From Stenocarpella maydis (lineage: Eukaryota > Ascomycota > Sordariomycetes > Diaporthales > Diaporthaceae), in NCBI GenBank assembly GCA_002270565.1, contig NQMI01000170.1:27739-91738 (forward strand): DNA of 64,000 nt. The letters run 5' to 3'. Positions 51,893 through 62,884 of the stretch are shown piece by piece (positions within the stretch are counted from its first letter, which is position 1; each line of letters opens with the position of its first letter). The notes beneath the pieces are model-generated. The model was given only the letters and a program-made list of their open reading frames with translations, had not been told where the DNA came from and did no database searches. The translations under genes and the position numbers were made by a program.

Positions 51893-53476
51893 ATGGCCCA
51901 ACAGGGCTTCAATCAATATAGCCACGGGGGCGGCGCCAGCATCAATCCAAACGAGCTCAACTTCAACCAAGGCTTCCAGCAGAACTACGGCGCAGGCTCC
52001 ACCAATCAGAACAATGCATTCTCCAGTGGTTCGGCCGTCTTTGGCGATGACGAACTCCTGGATGGGCTGGCAAGCCCAACTGAAGGCGCATCAGGAATGC
52101 AAGGCCAGGATTTCCCCGGCATGAATGACATGAACATGGGTTACAACCAGAATGGAGGTGCCTTCAACGCGCACCCAAGCGTTCCGATCGACCAGTCGCA
52201 CATGTCAGGCTATTCCAACACACCCGACGGGGACCCTATCCAGAGCCCGTTCATGCATAACATTGCGCAATACCGGGCCATGCACGGCCATGCGCAGCCT
52301 TTCGGCAACCCGATACAGTCGCCCATGTCCTACGCCGGATCGCCACTGGCCAACGAGATGAACAAAGACCCCAGCGAAAGTGCCCACATCCAACGCCAGA
52401 GGCTTCAGGCGCAGTCCATGCAGCGCAAGGCTTCCAATGCGAGGAGCCCGCTCACTCCCAAGATGGGAGCGCTAGGTTTGTCCCTTGGTTCTCAGGACGG
52501 AGGGTTCGGCGCTCAGCCAATACGGACAGGCAACGGTCCTCATCACGTTAAGGCACCCTCTGGCCACTGGGCACACACTCCAAACAGCATGGCCTCATTC
52601 CCGGGCTCCGGTCTGTCTTCACCTCTGCAAACCGAAATGCACGGTAATCATCAGATCAACGAATTCTTGATGAAGGGTACATCAATGCCCACCAAGCTCG
52701 GCCAGGGAAATGCGCTGTCCTCGCAGCAGGAGGCCAAGAAGAAACGCCGCAGGGAGTCTCACAACCTGGTTGAGAGGCGGAGGCGAGACAATATCAACGA
52801 GAGGATCCAGGACCTCAGTAAGCTGGTTCCCGCCCACAGGTTGGACGATGAGAAGATCCGCAAAATGATCACCAACGGCACTCCTCTCTCACCGACACTG
52901 TCCGGCTCTTCCAATCCTGGTACAGCGACATCAGGCCTGGCTGGTCCAGGTGCCAGAAGAGCGACTACCGGTGCTGCGGGGAACATAACCACAGGCTTGC
53001 CCATGGAGGATAAGGACAAAGGTCCAAACAAGGGTGATATCCTGAATGGTGCCGTCAGCTGGACGCGTGACCTCATGTGGATGCTCCAGGCCAAGATCCA
53101 ACAAAACGAAGAGCTCATCAGCTTGGTCCACGATCTTGGCGGTCAAGCTCCATTCGGCATCACTGACGACGAGAAGAGAATGCAGACGGAGCTGCTCGAG
53201 GCGCTTGCCAAGAACGAGGCAACCGAGTTCACTTATTCACGAACCGCAGGAACGGGCCTGAGAGTGCCTCACCACACCGACTACAAGGGGGAGCCTCTCA
53301 ACAGCGCCGACCATAGCACGGAATTGAACTCCATCAGCCCAGAAGGCGATACCAACGGTCATCTCGGAAATGGAATGCTGGAGTCCAACGCCTTCTGGGA
53401 AGACGAGGCGGAAGACATCAAGTTCAACCGCAACAGTTTCGACGAAGAAGATGAGTTCATGGAATTGGGCAACTAG
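51893..53476 (+). CDS. bHLH transcription factor, RTG3-like
   Basis: Single exon, 527 residues. Residues 1-280 are Asn/Gln/Gly/Ser-rich and disordered. The basic region KKKRRRESHNLVERRRRDN (~281-299) has the His-Glu-Arg triad expected for E-box (CANNTG) contact. Helix 1 is INERIQDLSKLVP. The loop is expanded to about 60 residues, with Gly/Ser/Thr-rich sequence (LSGSSNPGTATSGLAGPG). Helix 2 begins at PNKGDILNGAVSWTRDLMWML (~379) and runs into a short coiled coil (QAKIQQNEELISLV). The ERRRRDxINERIxxLxxLVP...NKGxIL pattern is closest to yeast Rtg3, which with Rtg1 drives mitochondrial retrograde and nitrogen-responsive genes. The tail is acidic (NSFDEEDEFMELG). It converges on NPR3. The pathway assignment is inference. 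Confidence 0.85.
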   Translation: MAQQGFNQYSHGGGASINPNELNFNQGFQQNYGAGSTNQNNAFSSGSAVFGDDELLDGLASPTEGASGMQGQDFPGMNDMNMGYNQNGGAFNAHPSVPIDQSHMSGYSNTPDGDPIQSPFMHNIAQYRAMHGHAQPFGNPIQSPMSYAGSPLANEMNKDPSESAHIQRQRLQAQSMQRKASNARSPLTPKMGALGLSLGSQDGGFGAQPIRTGNGPHHVKAPSGHWAHTPNSMASFPGSGLSSPLQTEMHGNHQINEFLMKGTSMPTKLGQGNALSSQQEAKKKRRRESHNLVERRRRDNINERIQDLSKLVPAHRLDDEKIRKMITNGTPLSPTLSGSSNPGTATSGLAGPGARRATTGAAGNITTGLPMEDKDKGPNKGDILNGAVSWTRDLMWMLQAKIQQNEELISLVHDLGGQAPFGITDDEKRMQTELLEALAKNEATEFTYSRTAGTGLRVPHHTDYKGEPLNSADHSTELNSISPEGDTNGHLGNGMLESNAFWEDEAEDIKFNRNSFDEEDEFMELGN

Positions 53477-54588
53477 GGACCTGCCGCAACCCTGTATGCG
53501 TTACTGGATTGTACTGGGTTTACAACGCCCTGAGCCATGATGGCCTCAACCGCACAGGCTGGGCGGTTCTCGTTCTTTGTCTTGTTATCAAGAGCTCACA
53601 TGTATTTTCCTTCACAGTTCAAAGACCCTTTCAACTGTTTGCATCTGGCGGACGTTGAGGAGTGTTCCTTCAGGCAGGGCAACATATCACGGCGTTATTG
53701 TTTCAGTTCGAGATTCCATATCCCCACTCCAGAGCGGACTACAGCCCCAAGCATACGGAGGTGGGACCCGCTCCCGGAGTTTAGGCAATTGCTTGTCTGG
53801 ACTCGCTATATTGCGTTCGGTAATCCCTCGTCACTTGGCTTTTCTTGTTATTGGGGTTTTCCTTTGATCTCTTTGGGCTGGGCCGCATTGGTTAATTGGC
53901 ATTGATGTTTACAGACCGTTATTGCTTACTATGATACCTGAGTCGTTCTGATGGGGAGGAGGGAATTAGGCCACAACAGTAGCAACGAGAGGAAGGCAGA
54001 ATCTGCCGATCGGAGGAAATGGCCCTGCACTGTGCTTGTTTGAAATACATCACATACTTTCCAACCTCTGTCCGTGCTGCAAGCACGTGATTATGCTTTA
54101 TCGGTGCTTTGAATATCAAATTGTCGGGCCCTTGAGGCTGGCTACCATAATCCTCTCCAGATATATCGGTTGTTAACGAGGAGTTGCCTTGTAGATAAAA
54201 TAGAGGTCCACAGAGCATAAAACGGAGGGTATAAAGGTACACCCAGCCTAAAGTATATTGATTTCCTACCGCCCAAGTTGCATCTTTTCTTCTAGTTAGA
54301 GTAGCTGGTTTCTGTAGGACTGTAGGATTGATTGTATGTCTGTATGTCTACGTGTGTCTGTAGTGTTATAGATCGGCTGAGGGTGGAATACTCTCAATCT
54401 ATCTCTGCACCTTCCATCTCTTGTCGTCAGATAAAATGGATGGTCCTCGCCTGCCTGAGGTGACCTTACCCAACGAGTACGAAGCGTCGACTCCCCGGCT
54501 TGTCCGATACAGGAACCACTTCGTCCCTGAGAGATGCGCACCACCATAGCCGCCTCCTCCTCCCTCTCTCTCTCTTTCGCTCTTGCTC
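53477..54588. other. Spacer between convergent RTG3-like and NPR3 genes
   Basis: Presumably both 3' untranslated regions. No gene seen. Confidence 0.55.
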
Positions 54589-57216
54589 CTACCAGTGCCT
54601 GACGGTCTGCAGGTACTCGCTCATGGCCGTCAATAGATTCCACACATCCTTCCTCTTCATCTCCTCCTGCAGCGCAATCCGCTCCAGCGCGCACCGCCCG
54701 TTAAAGTACTTGCAGAAGACCGGCCACATGTTCGCAAGCCTCTCGTCCCAGCCCTCGGCGGCGGCCTTGCCGTCGCTGCCGCCGGCCTTCCCATCCTTGG
54801 CGCCCCCCGCCACCGAGGCCGTCGCTGCGGCGGCGGCGACGGCTGCTGCTCTCTTAGAGCTTTCGCCCAGGCCCGGCTGCGCCTTGGCCTTGTCCTTCCT
54901 TGCCTTGGACGGCGGCGGGGCCGCTGTCTTCCTCTCGCGCAGGCGTTTCGCGATCGCGGAAAGGTAGAGCGACTCCTTGCCCGTGGCCTTCTTGGCGTCC
55001 AGGATGATGTGCGGGCTCAGCTGGGCCAGGTGCGGGGCCCTGTTGATACTTGGGTGGTCTGTAGCCCTGGGTGGGGCCTTGCGGGCGTGCGCCGTCGCCT
55101 TCTCGGCGAGCTCCCGGTCGAGCTTGTCGGCGATGCGCTCGAGGCGGGCCTTCTCCGCGACCTGCTCGGCCAGCGTGGGCTGCGAGTGCGGCCGCCGGTG
55201 GGACGTGGCGGACGTCGGGGACTGTATCTCTGAGCCTGGCGCGGAGGTGTCCCTGAGGACGACAGATATGGACGGCGACGAGGGTAGGGGGGACGGCTGA
55301 GCCTCGTCCCCGATCGAAAGCGAGCTGAGATCACCGATGCTCCTCTCCATGGCGATGCCCGCCATGCTCCCGGTCTGTTGTTGAAGGGTAGAGGCGGAAG
55401 AAGCGAGATTCTCAATGCTTCCGGTCATCATTTCGCTGCTCCTGCCGCTGCCTCTTCTGTTCCTCGCGGCGCTGGGTGCGAGACCAGGTGAGCCGTGCTC
55501 CAGGTCGTCCACTGCGGCAACCTGTGCCCTCTTCGCCTTGGCGACCTCCTCCGCCTCGAGCGCATATTCCACCTCGTACAGTATCTCGGGCCACACGACG
55601 ACGTACGCAAAAGTACAAAGCTGCGTCACCCACCCGCCCCGCATGAGCCAGGCCAACATCTGGAGGTAGCTGGGCCGGAAGCTCTTTGATGGGCAGAACC
55701 ACTTGTATGGCCTCGGGGCGGCGGACAGGTCTGCGAGGAAGTTGGGCAGGGCTGGGGCAAAGGGGAACTTTCTCGCCCAGTCTGCGCTTGCTCTTGGCAG
55801 TGCGTTCATGTCGGCATTGGGGCTGAGGATGTAAACATCCCTCGCATGGAGGGGAGGGATGGCAATGGCCCGCCGCCAGAAGATGAAGTGCTGTGCGAAC
55901 TTGCGCACCTGTCCCAGCGTGAGTATGTTGTTTGTCTGTTGGGCGACCTGGTGGAAAGACATGGTGGGCTTCGAGTGGCGGACGAACTCAATCATGGACA
56001 GTGTCGTCTCGTCTGGATCGGCAGACAGCTCCGCGATGATCTTTTTGTCATCATCCATCAGAAGCAGCGCAAAGTTCTTGTCGAGGTAGTGAGGCTCTTC
56101 AAAGGCGTCACTATCTCCGACAAAGGTGTTGGCCGTTGTTATCCACAGGCCGCGGCTGTCGCCCTCGCGCTCCAGTGGTGGGAGGTCGGAAATGTGGAAG
56201 GGAACGGGGATCTGCACCGAGTGCGTGACAGTAGCCTCACCCGTGTCAAGCTGGAGGGCAGCGATCTTGTTGCGCGAGATGGCATCGTACAGATCCTGCA
56301 TTGAGGCGGCGAGGGATGAGTTATGCAGTATCTCTTCCCACAGTGCGGTCATCTTGCGCTTCTCCTCGCGAGCCTTGTCTTTCATGGTCAAGATCTTCTT
56401 GGACTCCTTCCACACGAAATCGCTGCGCTGCTGGACGTACTTGTAGGCCTTGTTGACCTTGCGGATTATGTTGGTGTACATGGTGTCGATGAGGTCCTTG
56501 GATTCGTGCCTCCTGGGGTTGAGGATGAAGACGAGGTTGAACATGGTCATGGAGCTGACCTTGTCTTCCGACTCGTCTTGAGGCTTCCCTGCGCCGGCGG
56601 TGGACTTGTCGGGCCTCTCCTTGGCACCAGGGTCGTCCTCGTCGGCTGCCACATCATTTCTGGGACCGGTATCACGGTCCAGGGGGTCCTCGTGTGGCGA
56701 GAGCTGGTCGTCGTCCCTTTTCGAGGCGTCGCTATTCTTGTGCCTCTGCTGGTTTTCTCTCTTCTTGCTCTTTTTCTTCCAGATGCCGTTCTCGGGCTTG
56801 TGGATTGGATATGACACAAAGTACAAGGGATCCAGGGAGATCTGAAATAAAGTCTTGTGGTATGCGCGAGCCGGTGTCAAGATGCTCTCCAGGTCCTTGG
56901 TAGGGAGCCCAGCGACATGCTCCCATGGGACGACCTGGGTGCCACTGTCGGTGATGATGTGGTCGTCTTGGTCCCATGGGAGCATCTCGGATACGTTGGG
57001 GTTATAGGGCGAGGAGCCATCCATGGGGGCTGAGGCACGTTCCAGCAAGATGTCATCCTCGTCAACGCCGTCATCACTCCCTTGGGCGTGTCGGTCCTCG
57101 ACAGGGGCTATGTGAGGCGGGTAGTGAAAGACGAAACGGGGTCCATCGCGGTTCCTGTTGATGACCAGGGCCACGCCAAGGAAGTTGGAGGCACTTGGGA
57201 GAGCCGGGAGAGCCAT
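54589..57216 (-). CDS. NPR3: NPR3, SEACIT/GATOR1 subunit and TORC1 inhibitor
   Basis: Single exon, 875 residues from MALPALPSASNFLGVALVINR; the frame has another ATG 70 codons upstream (57426), but the shorter start aligns with the family. The N-terminal longin-like part shows VALVINRNRDGPRFVFHYPP, then SGTQVVPWEHVAGLPTKDLESILTPARAYHKTLFQISLDPLYFVSYPI (~95-145), interrupted by acidic and Lys-rich loops. The middle carries MTMFNLVFILNP and DLIDTMYTNIIRKVNKAYKYVQ. The C-terminal winged-helix-like part includes MLAWLMRGGWVTQLCTFAYVVVWPEIL, then a long Ser/Ala/Lys-rich insert, and ends in MWPVFCKYFNGRCALERI. By family, Npr3 binds Npr2 on the vacuole and, with Iml1, inhibits TORC1 under amino-acid shortage through the Gtr GTPases. 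It is divergent from the ethanolamine kinase. Confidence 0.94.
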   Translation of the reverse strand: MALPALPSASNFLGVALVINRNRDGPRFVFHYPPHIAPVEDRHAQGSDDGVDEDDILLERASAPMDGSSPYNPNVSEMLPWDQDDHIITDSGTQVVPWEHVAGLPTKDLESILTPARAYHKTLFQISLDPLYFVSYPIHKPENGIWKKKSKKRENQQRHKNSDASKRDDDQLSPHEDPLDRDTGPRNDVAADEDDPGAKERPDKSTAGAGKPQDESEDKVSSMTMFNLVFILNPRRHESKDLIDTMYTNIIRKVNKAYKYVQQRSDFVWKESKKILTMKDKAREEKRKMTALWEEILHNSSLAASMQDLYDAISRNKIAALQLDTGEATVTHSVQIPVPFHISDLPPLEREGDSRGLWITTANTFVGDSDAFEEPHYLDKNFALLLMDDDKKIIAELSADPDETTLSMIEFVRHSKPTMSFHQVAQQTNNILTLGQVRKFAQHFIFWRRAIAIPPLHARDVYILSPNADMNALPRASADWARKFPFAPALPNFLADLSAAPRPYKWFCPSKSFRPSYLQMLAWLMRGGWVTQLCTFAYVVVWPEILYEVEYALEAEEVAKAKRAQVAAVDDLEHGSPGLAPSAARNRRGSGRSSEMMTGSIENLASSASTLQQQTGSMAGIAMERSIGDLSSLSIGDEAQPSPLPSSPSISVVLRDTSAPGSEIQSPTSATSHRRPHSQPTLAEQVAEKARLERIADKLDRELAEKATAHARKAPPRATDHPSINRAPHLAQLSPHIILDAKKATGKESLYLSAIAKRLRERKTAAPPPSKARKDKAKAQPGLGESSKRAAAVAAAAATASVAGGAKDGKAGGSDGKAAAEGWDERLANMWPVFCKYFNGRCALERIALQEEMKRKDVWNLLTAMSEYLQTVRHW

Positions 57217-58285
57217 GCTGGACGGGCCTGAGCTGTAAGATGAGGCGTCGTGGTCCGACAGGTCACCCGATGCCTCGAACTGAGGATGCCGAGCAGTGAG
57301 TGATGCAGATGGCCGACGCCCTATAAGGCATCCTGCAGCGAGCGTTGAGAAAACGGCCGTCACATGGTTGTCCGATGTGCACTGCGCGGCGAGGGGGTGT
57401 TGAGGCGCAGCCACTGGGCAAGGCACAACAACATCAGCATGGCCAAATCCTCACAGGCCGTTGAGCATGGCCCTTTGGTGTAGATGTGACGGATCCAAGA
57501 GCCGCTGCATGTTTGACGCTTGGCCCCAGGTGGTAGACGACTGTCGGGCAGCCGCCGGCTGGTACCGGCTGGCAGCTCTGCAAACCCCTGAAGCTTACCC
57601 CCACTCGCAGCTGGGCCAGCTACACTGGAGTCTTATCACATGGGAGGCAAATAACATCAAATAGTAGTGCAGCAGGGGCCAGCCTTCTTGCTCTCTCGCT
57701 CCTTGCGAGGGAGAGGGACAAGAAGTGTGTGTGGCTTTTGCTGAACAGGTGCGCAGCGCATACTAGCGACAAGTCTCCCTTGGATTCGATCGCTTCCTGT
57801 TCGGGAAACATTCCTCGTGCCCCTCCCTGCACCCCTCCCTCATCCACAAGACTGCTGAGTCCGACGCCGTTTTTATCTGCTGCTGCTGCTGCTGCTCGGC
57901 AGATCTTCTTCACATTCGCATGTCCGAGGCGTTGCCACCGGGCAGCTGGGACTTCTCGGTAAGCCTCTCTCCTTGCTCCAGCTCCTGCTGCCCAACCTCC
58001 CCCCCTTCACTGCCTCCTCGGCCACGAGTATGACGTCTTCCCCCCCCCCCCCACGCTGGATTTGTCTGTCACGTAGGTCCAAGGGCAAGCCTCAAGGGAT
58101 CTCAGCTCTGACCAGCCCGACTCGAGAGAATCCAGCCAGTCCTCTAGCTGTTGTGCGTGCTCCTTCGTGCGGCCATTAAGAAATACCGACCGACTCAAGC
58201 CCCCTTTTTTCTGGCACCCCCCTCCACACCCACACCAGGCCGGCAAAGGCAAGCGACCCCCTACTCCCCCCCCCATTCTCCAAGC
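57217..58285. other. Intergenic region of divergent NPR3 and ethanolamine kinase
   Basis: About 1.07 kb between starts. It includes a TGC run near 57881 and C runs near 58041 and 58266. A short ATG frame at 57920 ends in GTAAGC and could be a leader exon, but I found no clear partner for it. Confidence 0.5.
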
Positions 58286-59665
58286 ATGATACACCAAAAC
58301 GGCGACGGCGGCTTTTGTGCCGGCGCCGGGCCTGACCAGCATCCTCCGGTCCGCTTTATTGCCCAGGGCTACGAAGGTTCCGACTCCGAAAACTCGGCCC
58401 GCCGGCTCATCCTGGCCCTGCGCCCGGAGTGGTCATCAGGCGACTCCAACATAGAGTTCGTGCGCTTCACCGATGGCATCACCAACACCCTGCTCAAGGC
58501 CGTCAACAAGCGCCCCGGTCTGTCCAACGAGGACATCGACCGGGAGGCCATCCTGCTGCGTGCATACGGGCCAGGCACCGACTTGATTATCGATCGCACT
58601 CGTGAGACCCAAAACCACGAGTTGCTCTCCCGACATGGCCTGGCGCCAGAGCTTCTGGCCCGCTTCAACAACGGCATGATGTACAGGTTCATCAGGGGTA
58701 GCGTCACCCACCCTGAGGACCTGAGGAGGCCCGACATCTACCTGGCCGTGGCCAGAAGGCTGGCTCAATGGCATGCCACAGTGCCCTGTATCCCAGGCAA
58801 GACCCACATCAGCGACAAGATGGACGTACACTGCGTCGACGTGCTCGACGGCGCTGCTAAGAAGCACGCCGCCCTTCAGGACGCCATAGACCAAGCTGCC
58901 CCTGGGAAGCAGGCCCCAAACGTGTGGACCGTCATGCAGAAGTGGATCTTCGCCCTACCTACCAAGACCCCCGCGCAGAGGGAGCGCCAGCGGCTGCTGC
59001 AGGTCGAGCTGTCCAGGTTGGTAGCTGAGCTGAGCCACCGGCCAGGCCTCGGAAAGGATGGTGTAAGTTATTGTCAATGGCCACAAAGGACAAAAAAATT
59101 GCCAGCCGGAGCTGACCTCACATAGCTGGTCTTCGCGCATTGCGACTTGCTAAGCGGCAATGTCATTGTCCTGCCCAAGGGGAACAACGAGGGCTCTGGG
59201 ATTATCAGCAACGGTACCACAAATGGTGCCGAGAACGTAACCTTTATTGACTATGAATACGCCGTGCCCTCCCCGGCAGCATTCGACTTGTGCAACCACT
59301 TCGCCGAATGGGGCGGTTTCGATTGTGACTACAACGTACTGCCCACCAAGTCCCAACGACGTGACTTCATCACCGAGTTCGTGCGGTCCTACTACAGCCT
59401 CCTCCCCGGACAGCCCCAGTACGACGAAGCATCCGAGGTCCAGAAACTGGCCGACGAGGTTGACCTTTACCGCGGAGTCCCGGGCCTCTACTGGGGTATC
59501 TGGGCGCTCATCCAGGCCACAATCTCCGATATCGACTTCGACTACGCGTCTTACGCCGAGGTCAGGCTGGGCGAGTACTGGGCGTGGAGGGCCGAGGTGG
59601 ACGGGAGCCGCGCTGCAGAGGGCAAAGAGCTGCCGCTCCGCGAGCGGCGGTGGGCTGAGCAGTGA
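58286..59665 (+). CDS. EKI1: Ethanolamine kinase (choline/ethanolamine kinase family)
   Basis: Two exons: 58286-59062 and 59126-59665, 438 residues. The 63-nt intron has GTAAGT, CTGAC and ATAG; it joins GLGKDG to LVFAHCDLLSGN. The kinase-like fold is seen in order: IEFVRFTDGITNTLLKAV (nucleotide loop region, ~50), DREAILLRAYGPGTDLIIDR (~88), the Brenner motif HCDLLSGN (His264, Asp266, Asn271), and FIDYEYA with metal-binding Asp301. A substrate-side segment AAFDLCNHFAEWGGFDCDYN follows. It phosphorylates ethanolamine with ATP in the cytosol, the first step of the Kennedy route to phosphatidylethanolamine. The NHFAEWGG and FITEFVRSYY features favour ethanolamine over choline, though dual activity is possible. 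A ~25-residue Gly/Asn-rich loop separates Brenner and DYEY motifs. Confidence 0.92.
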
Positions 59666-60467
59666 GGCCTTGGCACTGTGCCCTTTTTTGCGTCCGCCCG
59701 GGCTTGGTGTGTCGCTTTTTTAACACAAGAAGCAACCGTCACGAAGCTCGGGCGTGCTATCTTGCCCAGGAGTTGGAGATGGGCTCTCAGTCATTCAGCA
59801 TGCCCTTTGCGGGGAGTCAGAAGAAAATCTAGTATATATGCATTGGCGCATCCCGATGCGCAATAATATAATCTACTTTTAGAAGCGAGATACTGGCGCG
59901 ATGGGCCAAGGCCTTACCCTTCGAGGGCAGGGCTACATTGGTCGAACTCTTGGAGCCGGGGACCCTGGACCACCATGCGTAGGCGAAGGCATGGTAGCAA
60001 GGGCACCGGTGAAATGCTGTTCCTACTCCAACCTCTACCGTGCTACGTCCGTGGCTGCAGGCGGCTACTGCAGCTGTCCAGGTGGTGGGACAGGATGGCT
60101 CACCTTTGGGAGCTGTCAGCTGCAAGTTCGAACTTCGATTTCGAACTGCGAGCCTGCGCTGCAATTGCGGCACTGCGATACTGAGGCAGTGTAATAGGAG
60201 GGATTATTCCTGTTCGCGAAAAGCAGGACCACTTCGCTATGCTGTGTATATATGCTGACACACCTCATCACGATCCAAATCCCGCTGTCAAATAGCCCTT
60301 CCATCGTCTCATATAGCCAGGCAGTGCCTTTCGCAAATTACCAACAGAAGGTGCCCGTGGACAGGAGATATTCGGCATGACTCCCTAGGCGGAGTATAAG
60401 CCGCCTTCACTACTTGGCCCAAGCGGATCGACTGAGGCTTTGACAAGGACTACTTCGAGCAATCAAA
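59666..60467. other. Spacer after the ethanolamine kinase gene
   Basis: Presumed 3' untranslated region followed by unassigned DNA. No recognised gene. Confidence 0.5.
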
Positions 60468-60836
60468 ATGAGCGCCTCGAATTTGGCAAAGAGTCCAGGT
60501 GTTTTTCCACGGGGCCTAACAGAATCCTATAGCCTAGGAGCACATCAGCCCCAGATGGTGAGTGCTTTCCCAGGATTTCAGCACCTACCAACTTTACAAG
60601 CACTTACACTAAGCCAAGAGAATCTTTGACATCACAATCTCTTCTACCTCATAATTCACGGACAGATGATTGCTGGTATTTGCTACGACATCTACCCAAC
60701 CAAGGCAGACGGCAGAAAACAATTTTCACGACCCGCCCAGCAACAAGAATCGGCATTGTATTTATTATCAAACGCTTGGACTTTGAGCGTTTACGACTGG
60801 ATGAGAGGCCCGCCGCAGTTCTTAAATTTTTTTTAA
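60468..60836 (+). CDS. Possible two-exon mini-gene, 86 residues
   Basis: Exon 1 is 60468-60557 (30 codons, ATG with A at -3). It ends at a GTGAGT donor; a 108-nt intron with a CAG acceptor at 60665 leads to exon 2, 60666-60836. The product would read MSASNLAKSPGVFPRG..., then IAGICYDIYPTKADGRKQF and NAWTLSVYDWMRGPPQF. The splice signals and residue make-up look gene-like, but I recognise no family, the end in a T-run (LNFF) is abrupt, and it lies at the edge of decayed DNA. It may be a relic or chance. Confidence 0.25.
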
Positions 60837-60940
60837 TAAAAAAAAAGAAGAAGGGGGGAGCAGTTGAGGTATTATGGTCGGATTAAGAACGAAACCTGCC
60901 AGCAACGAGACACAGAAATCTAGTACTGAGAGATTGAGTT

Positions 60941-61209
60941 ATGAAATGGCTACCGGAATTGGAAGGCGTCGTCAAAAAGCTTGAGGGCCAGGTTTTAGTT
61001 CAGATGGCATCAGATACATTCCTAGGCTGTGCGTGTTCTGGAGGCTTTAGCACCTGGTGGCACAGGGAGGACACTTTCAAACATCATCTGAAGAGGGTCC
61101 GTGGCGAGGTCGGTCCATTTCTCTATGGGTGAGTAAAACCTCTTTCCATATTGTTTTAAGACCTATTGATGATGGTTCCAGGCCGTCTAGGCTAGATAAT
61201 ATGCTGTGA
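60941..61209 (+). pseudogene. Possible relic exon with zinc-finger-like spacing
   Basis: An ATG frame (60941-61128) ends at GTGAGT; a CCAG acceptor at 61181 would close it at 61207-61209, 71 residues. It contains CACSGGFSTWWHREDTFKHH, loosely like a C2H2 finger with wrong spacing. No family recognised. Confidence 0.15.
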
Positions 61210-62880
61210 CGCCTGGTGCAGAAGTAGTCGGCGACCTTCTAGCAGACGACATGGTGTCCCTAACCGACAGAAATGATAAAAGGCTCCCGCAAGTTTCGCT
61301 ACTCTGTTACCCCTCAAGAGCGGTAATGGCAACCGAGAGCATCACGCAGCAGTGCCCGGACGAGTTACTGTCGCTCAGTCTCGGGGAAGCGATCCCCCGC
61401 CGCAGACGGAACGCAGGCCCTCCAGATGTCTCCCGGGGTCGATTAAGAAACACACCCGCTCGTGGAGCCCGCCGTGGCGGCATCCTCGAGAGCACGCAAA
61501 TCTTGTTCTCAACTGGTATACTGCTATAGATCCTCCGCGGACGCCTCTTTAAGGAGGAGGTACAGTCGTAGATGGGTAGCCCGAGTTAGAAAACGGGTAT
61601 TAAGATAGGAAAAACCTTACTGGCGCGTCATTCCGAATTATGGCAAGAGGCTGGCTGCTCTTTGAATACATGCAATGGATATTTCTTCAACAAATCTATA
61701 TTCTCAGACAAGGAAGTAGAGGTTATGGTGCTTATCAACCATAAATACGAAGCCAGGTGGTCTGGGCATCCAGAGGGCTATGTACGCCCACGACGCCCGC
61801 CCTAACTACACCTACTTTCACAAGACCTGCTCTCATGTTACGTACACGTATCACCCGCGCCCATGCCGCTTTCATGCCGGTTGATCACATGGTCATATCG
61901 CCTGAACTATGTAGACAAGCTGTAAGGTGTGATGTGACCCCATGTGCGTGAGGCGACAAATGATACTCTCTGATTATCCACGGCTATGGTATCAGCGAAG
62001 TACCAGTGTGCCCCTGTTTCTTTGGGTGCGTATATCCGACCTCTAACCAAAAGTTCAGGCACTGAGGATCTGTAAAGCTGTTGCAATCGAGATCAATACC
62101 AGACTGCTTCCAGATCTTCTCCGAAGTCGGACCTTTAGTGGTTAACTACTTGAATGGTACGTACATATGTAGTACAATGTATGAGGTACCAAACACCATG
62201 TATTTGACTGCAAGTTGCGCTATACTCAGAGCCACTCTGGGAGACCTCCACAGGACCCCCGAGCTCGAGACCCAAGCTCCTCTTGTCTGTTTCATCACCG
62301 GGAGGTGTTCCTTCTCGGCGCCCCGTGCCATCCCCGCTCGGTCCAGATAGCCTTGGTGAGTGTAAACCCTTGTTGCAGAATCCGCGTGGTAGTCAAGAGT
62401 TATGGCCGCCTTCCTTCCAGCCCTTCTCGCGTACAATTACCGGCTCCGCCTTGGGGTATATCTGATCGGCGGTGGACAAGCTCTCCGGCATTCCCGCGAC
62501 GAGACTTTGGAAAGTAAAAGTACTACAGGAGCCAGGGCAGTATGCTGCTCCTAGTTAAAGCAGACAGGGGACCATTATACACTAAACCCATTGTTAGTCG
62601 CGCTACTCGTAGGTATATCAAGCAAAAGGTATGGTCAACCCCAGATGTGCCGCCGACTAGATACAGCAATCAAGGGAACATCCCCAATGGTTCCGGCAAA
62701 CAAAGTTTTGGAGCACATTGACGTTCTTTGCATCATACAGCCCCAGCTTGATTGGTGGGTGATGAGGCGAGCAAACGAGGAGCCAGCTGCCATCATCGAT
62801 TTAGGGTCAGAAGGGCAACGGAGCCCAGTGTGGTATAGACCCCTGCAAAGTCATTAGGGGCCCATTTGTTACCGCCTTCC
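61210..62880. other. Accessory-looking DNA without a supported gene
   Basis: Only short frames, none recognisable. Composition is closer to balanced than in the gene-rich part, consistent with partly decayed sequence before the AT-rich end. Confidence 0.4.
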
Positions 62881-62884
62881 TATC

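Noticed and set aside
57217..57426. 70-codon N-terminal extension of NPR3
   Set aside because: The internal ATG matches the family start; the extension looks like translated leader.
57920..57961. Short ATG frame ending in GTAAGC as first exon of the ethanolamine kinase
   Set aside because: No convincing acceptor joins it in frame, and the ATG at 58286 gives a family-like N-terminus.
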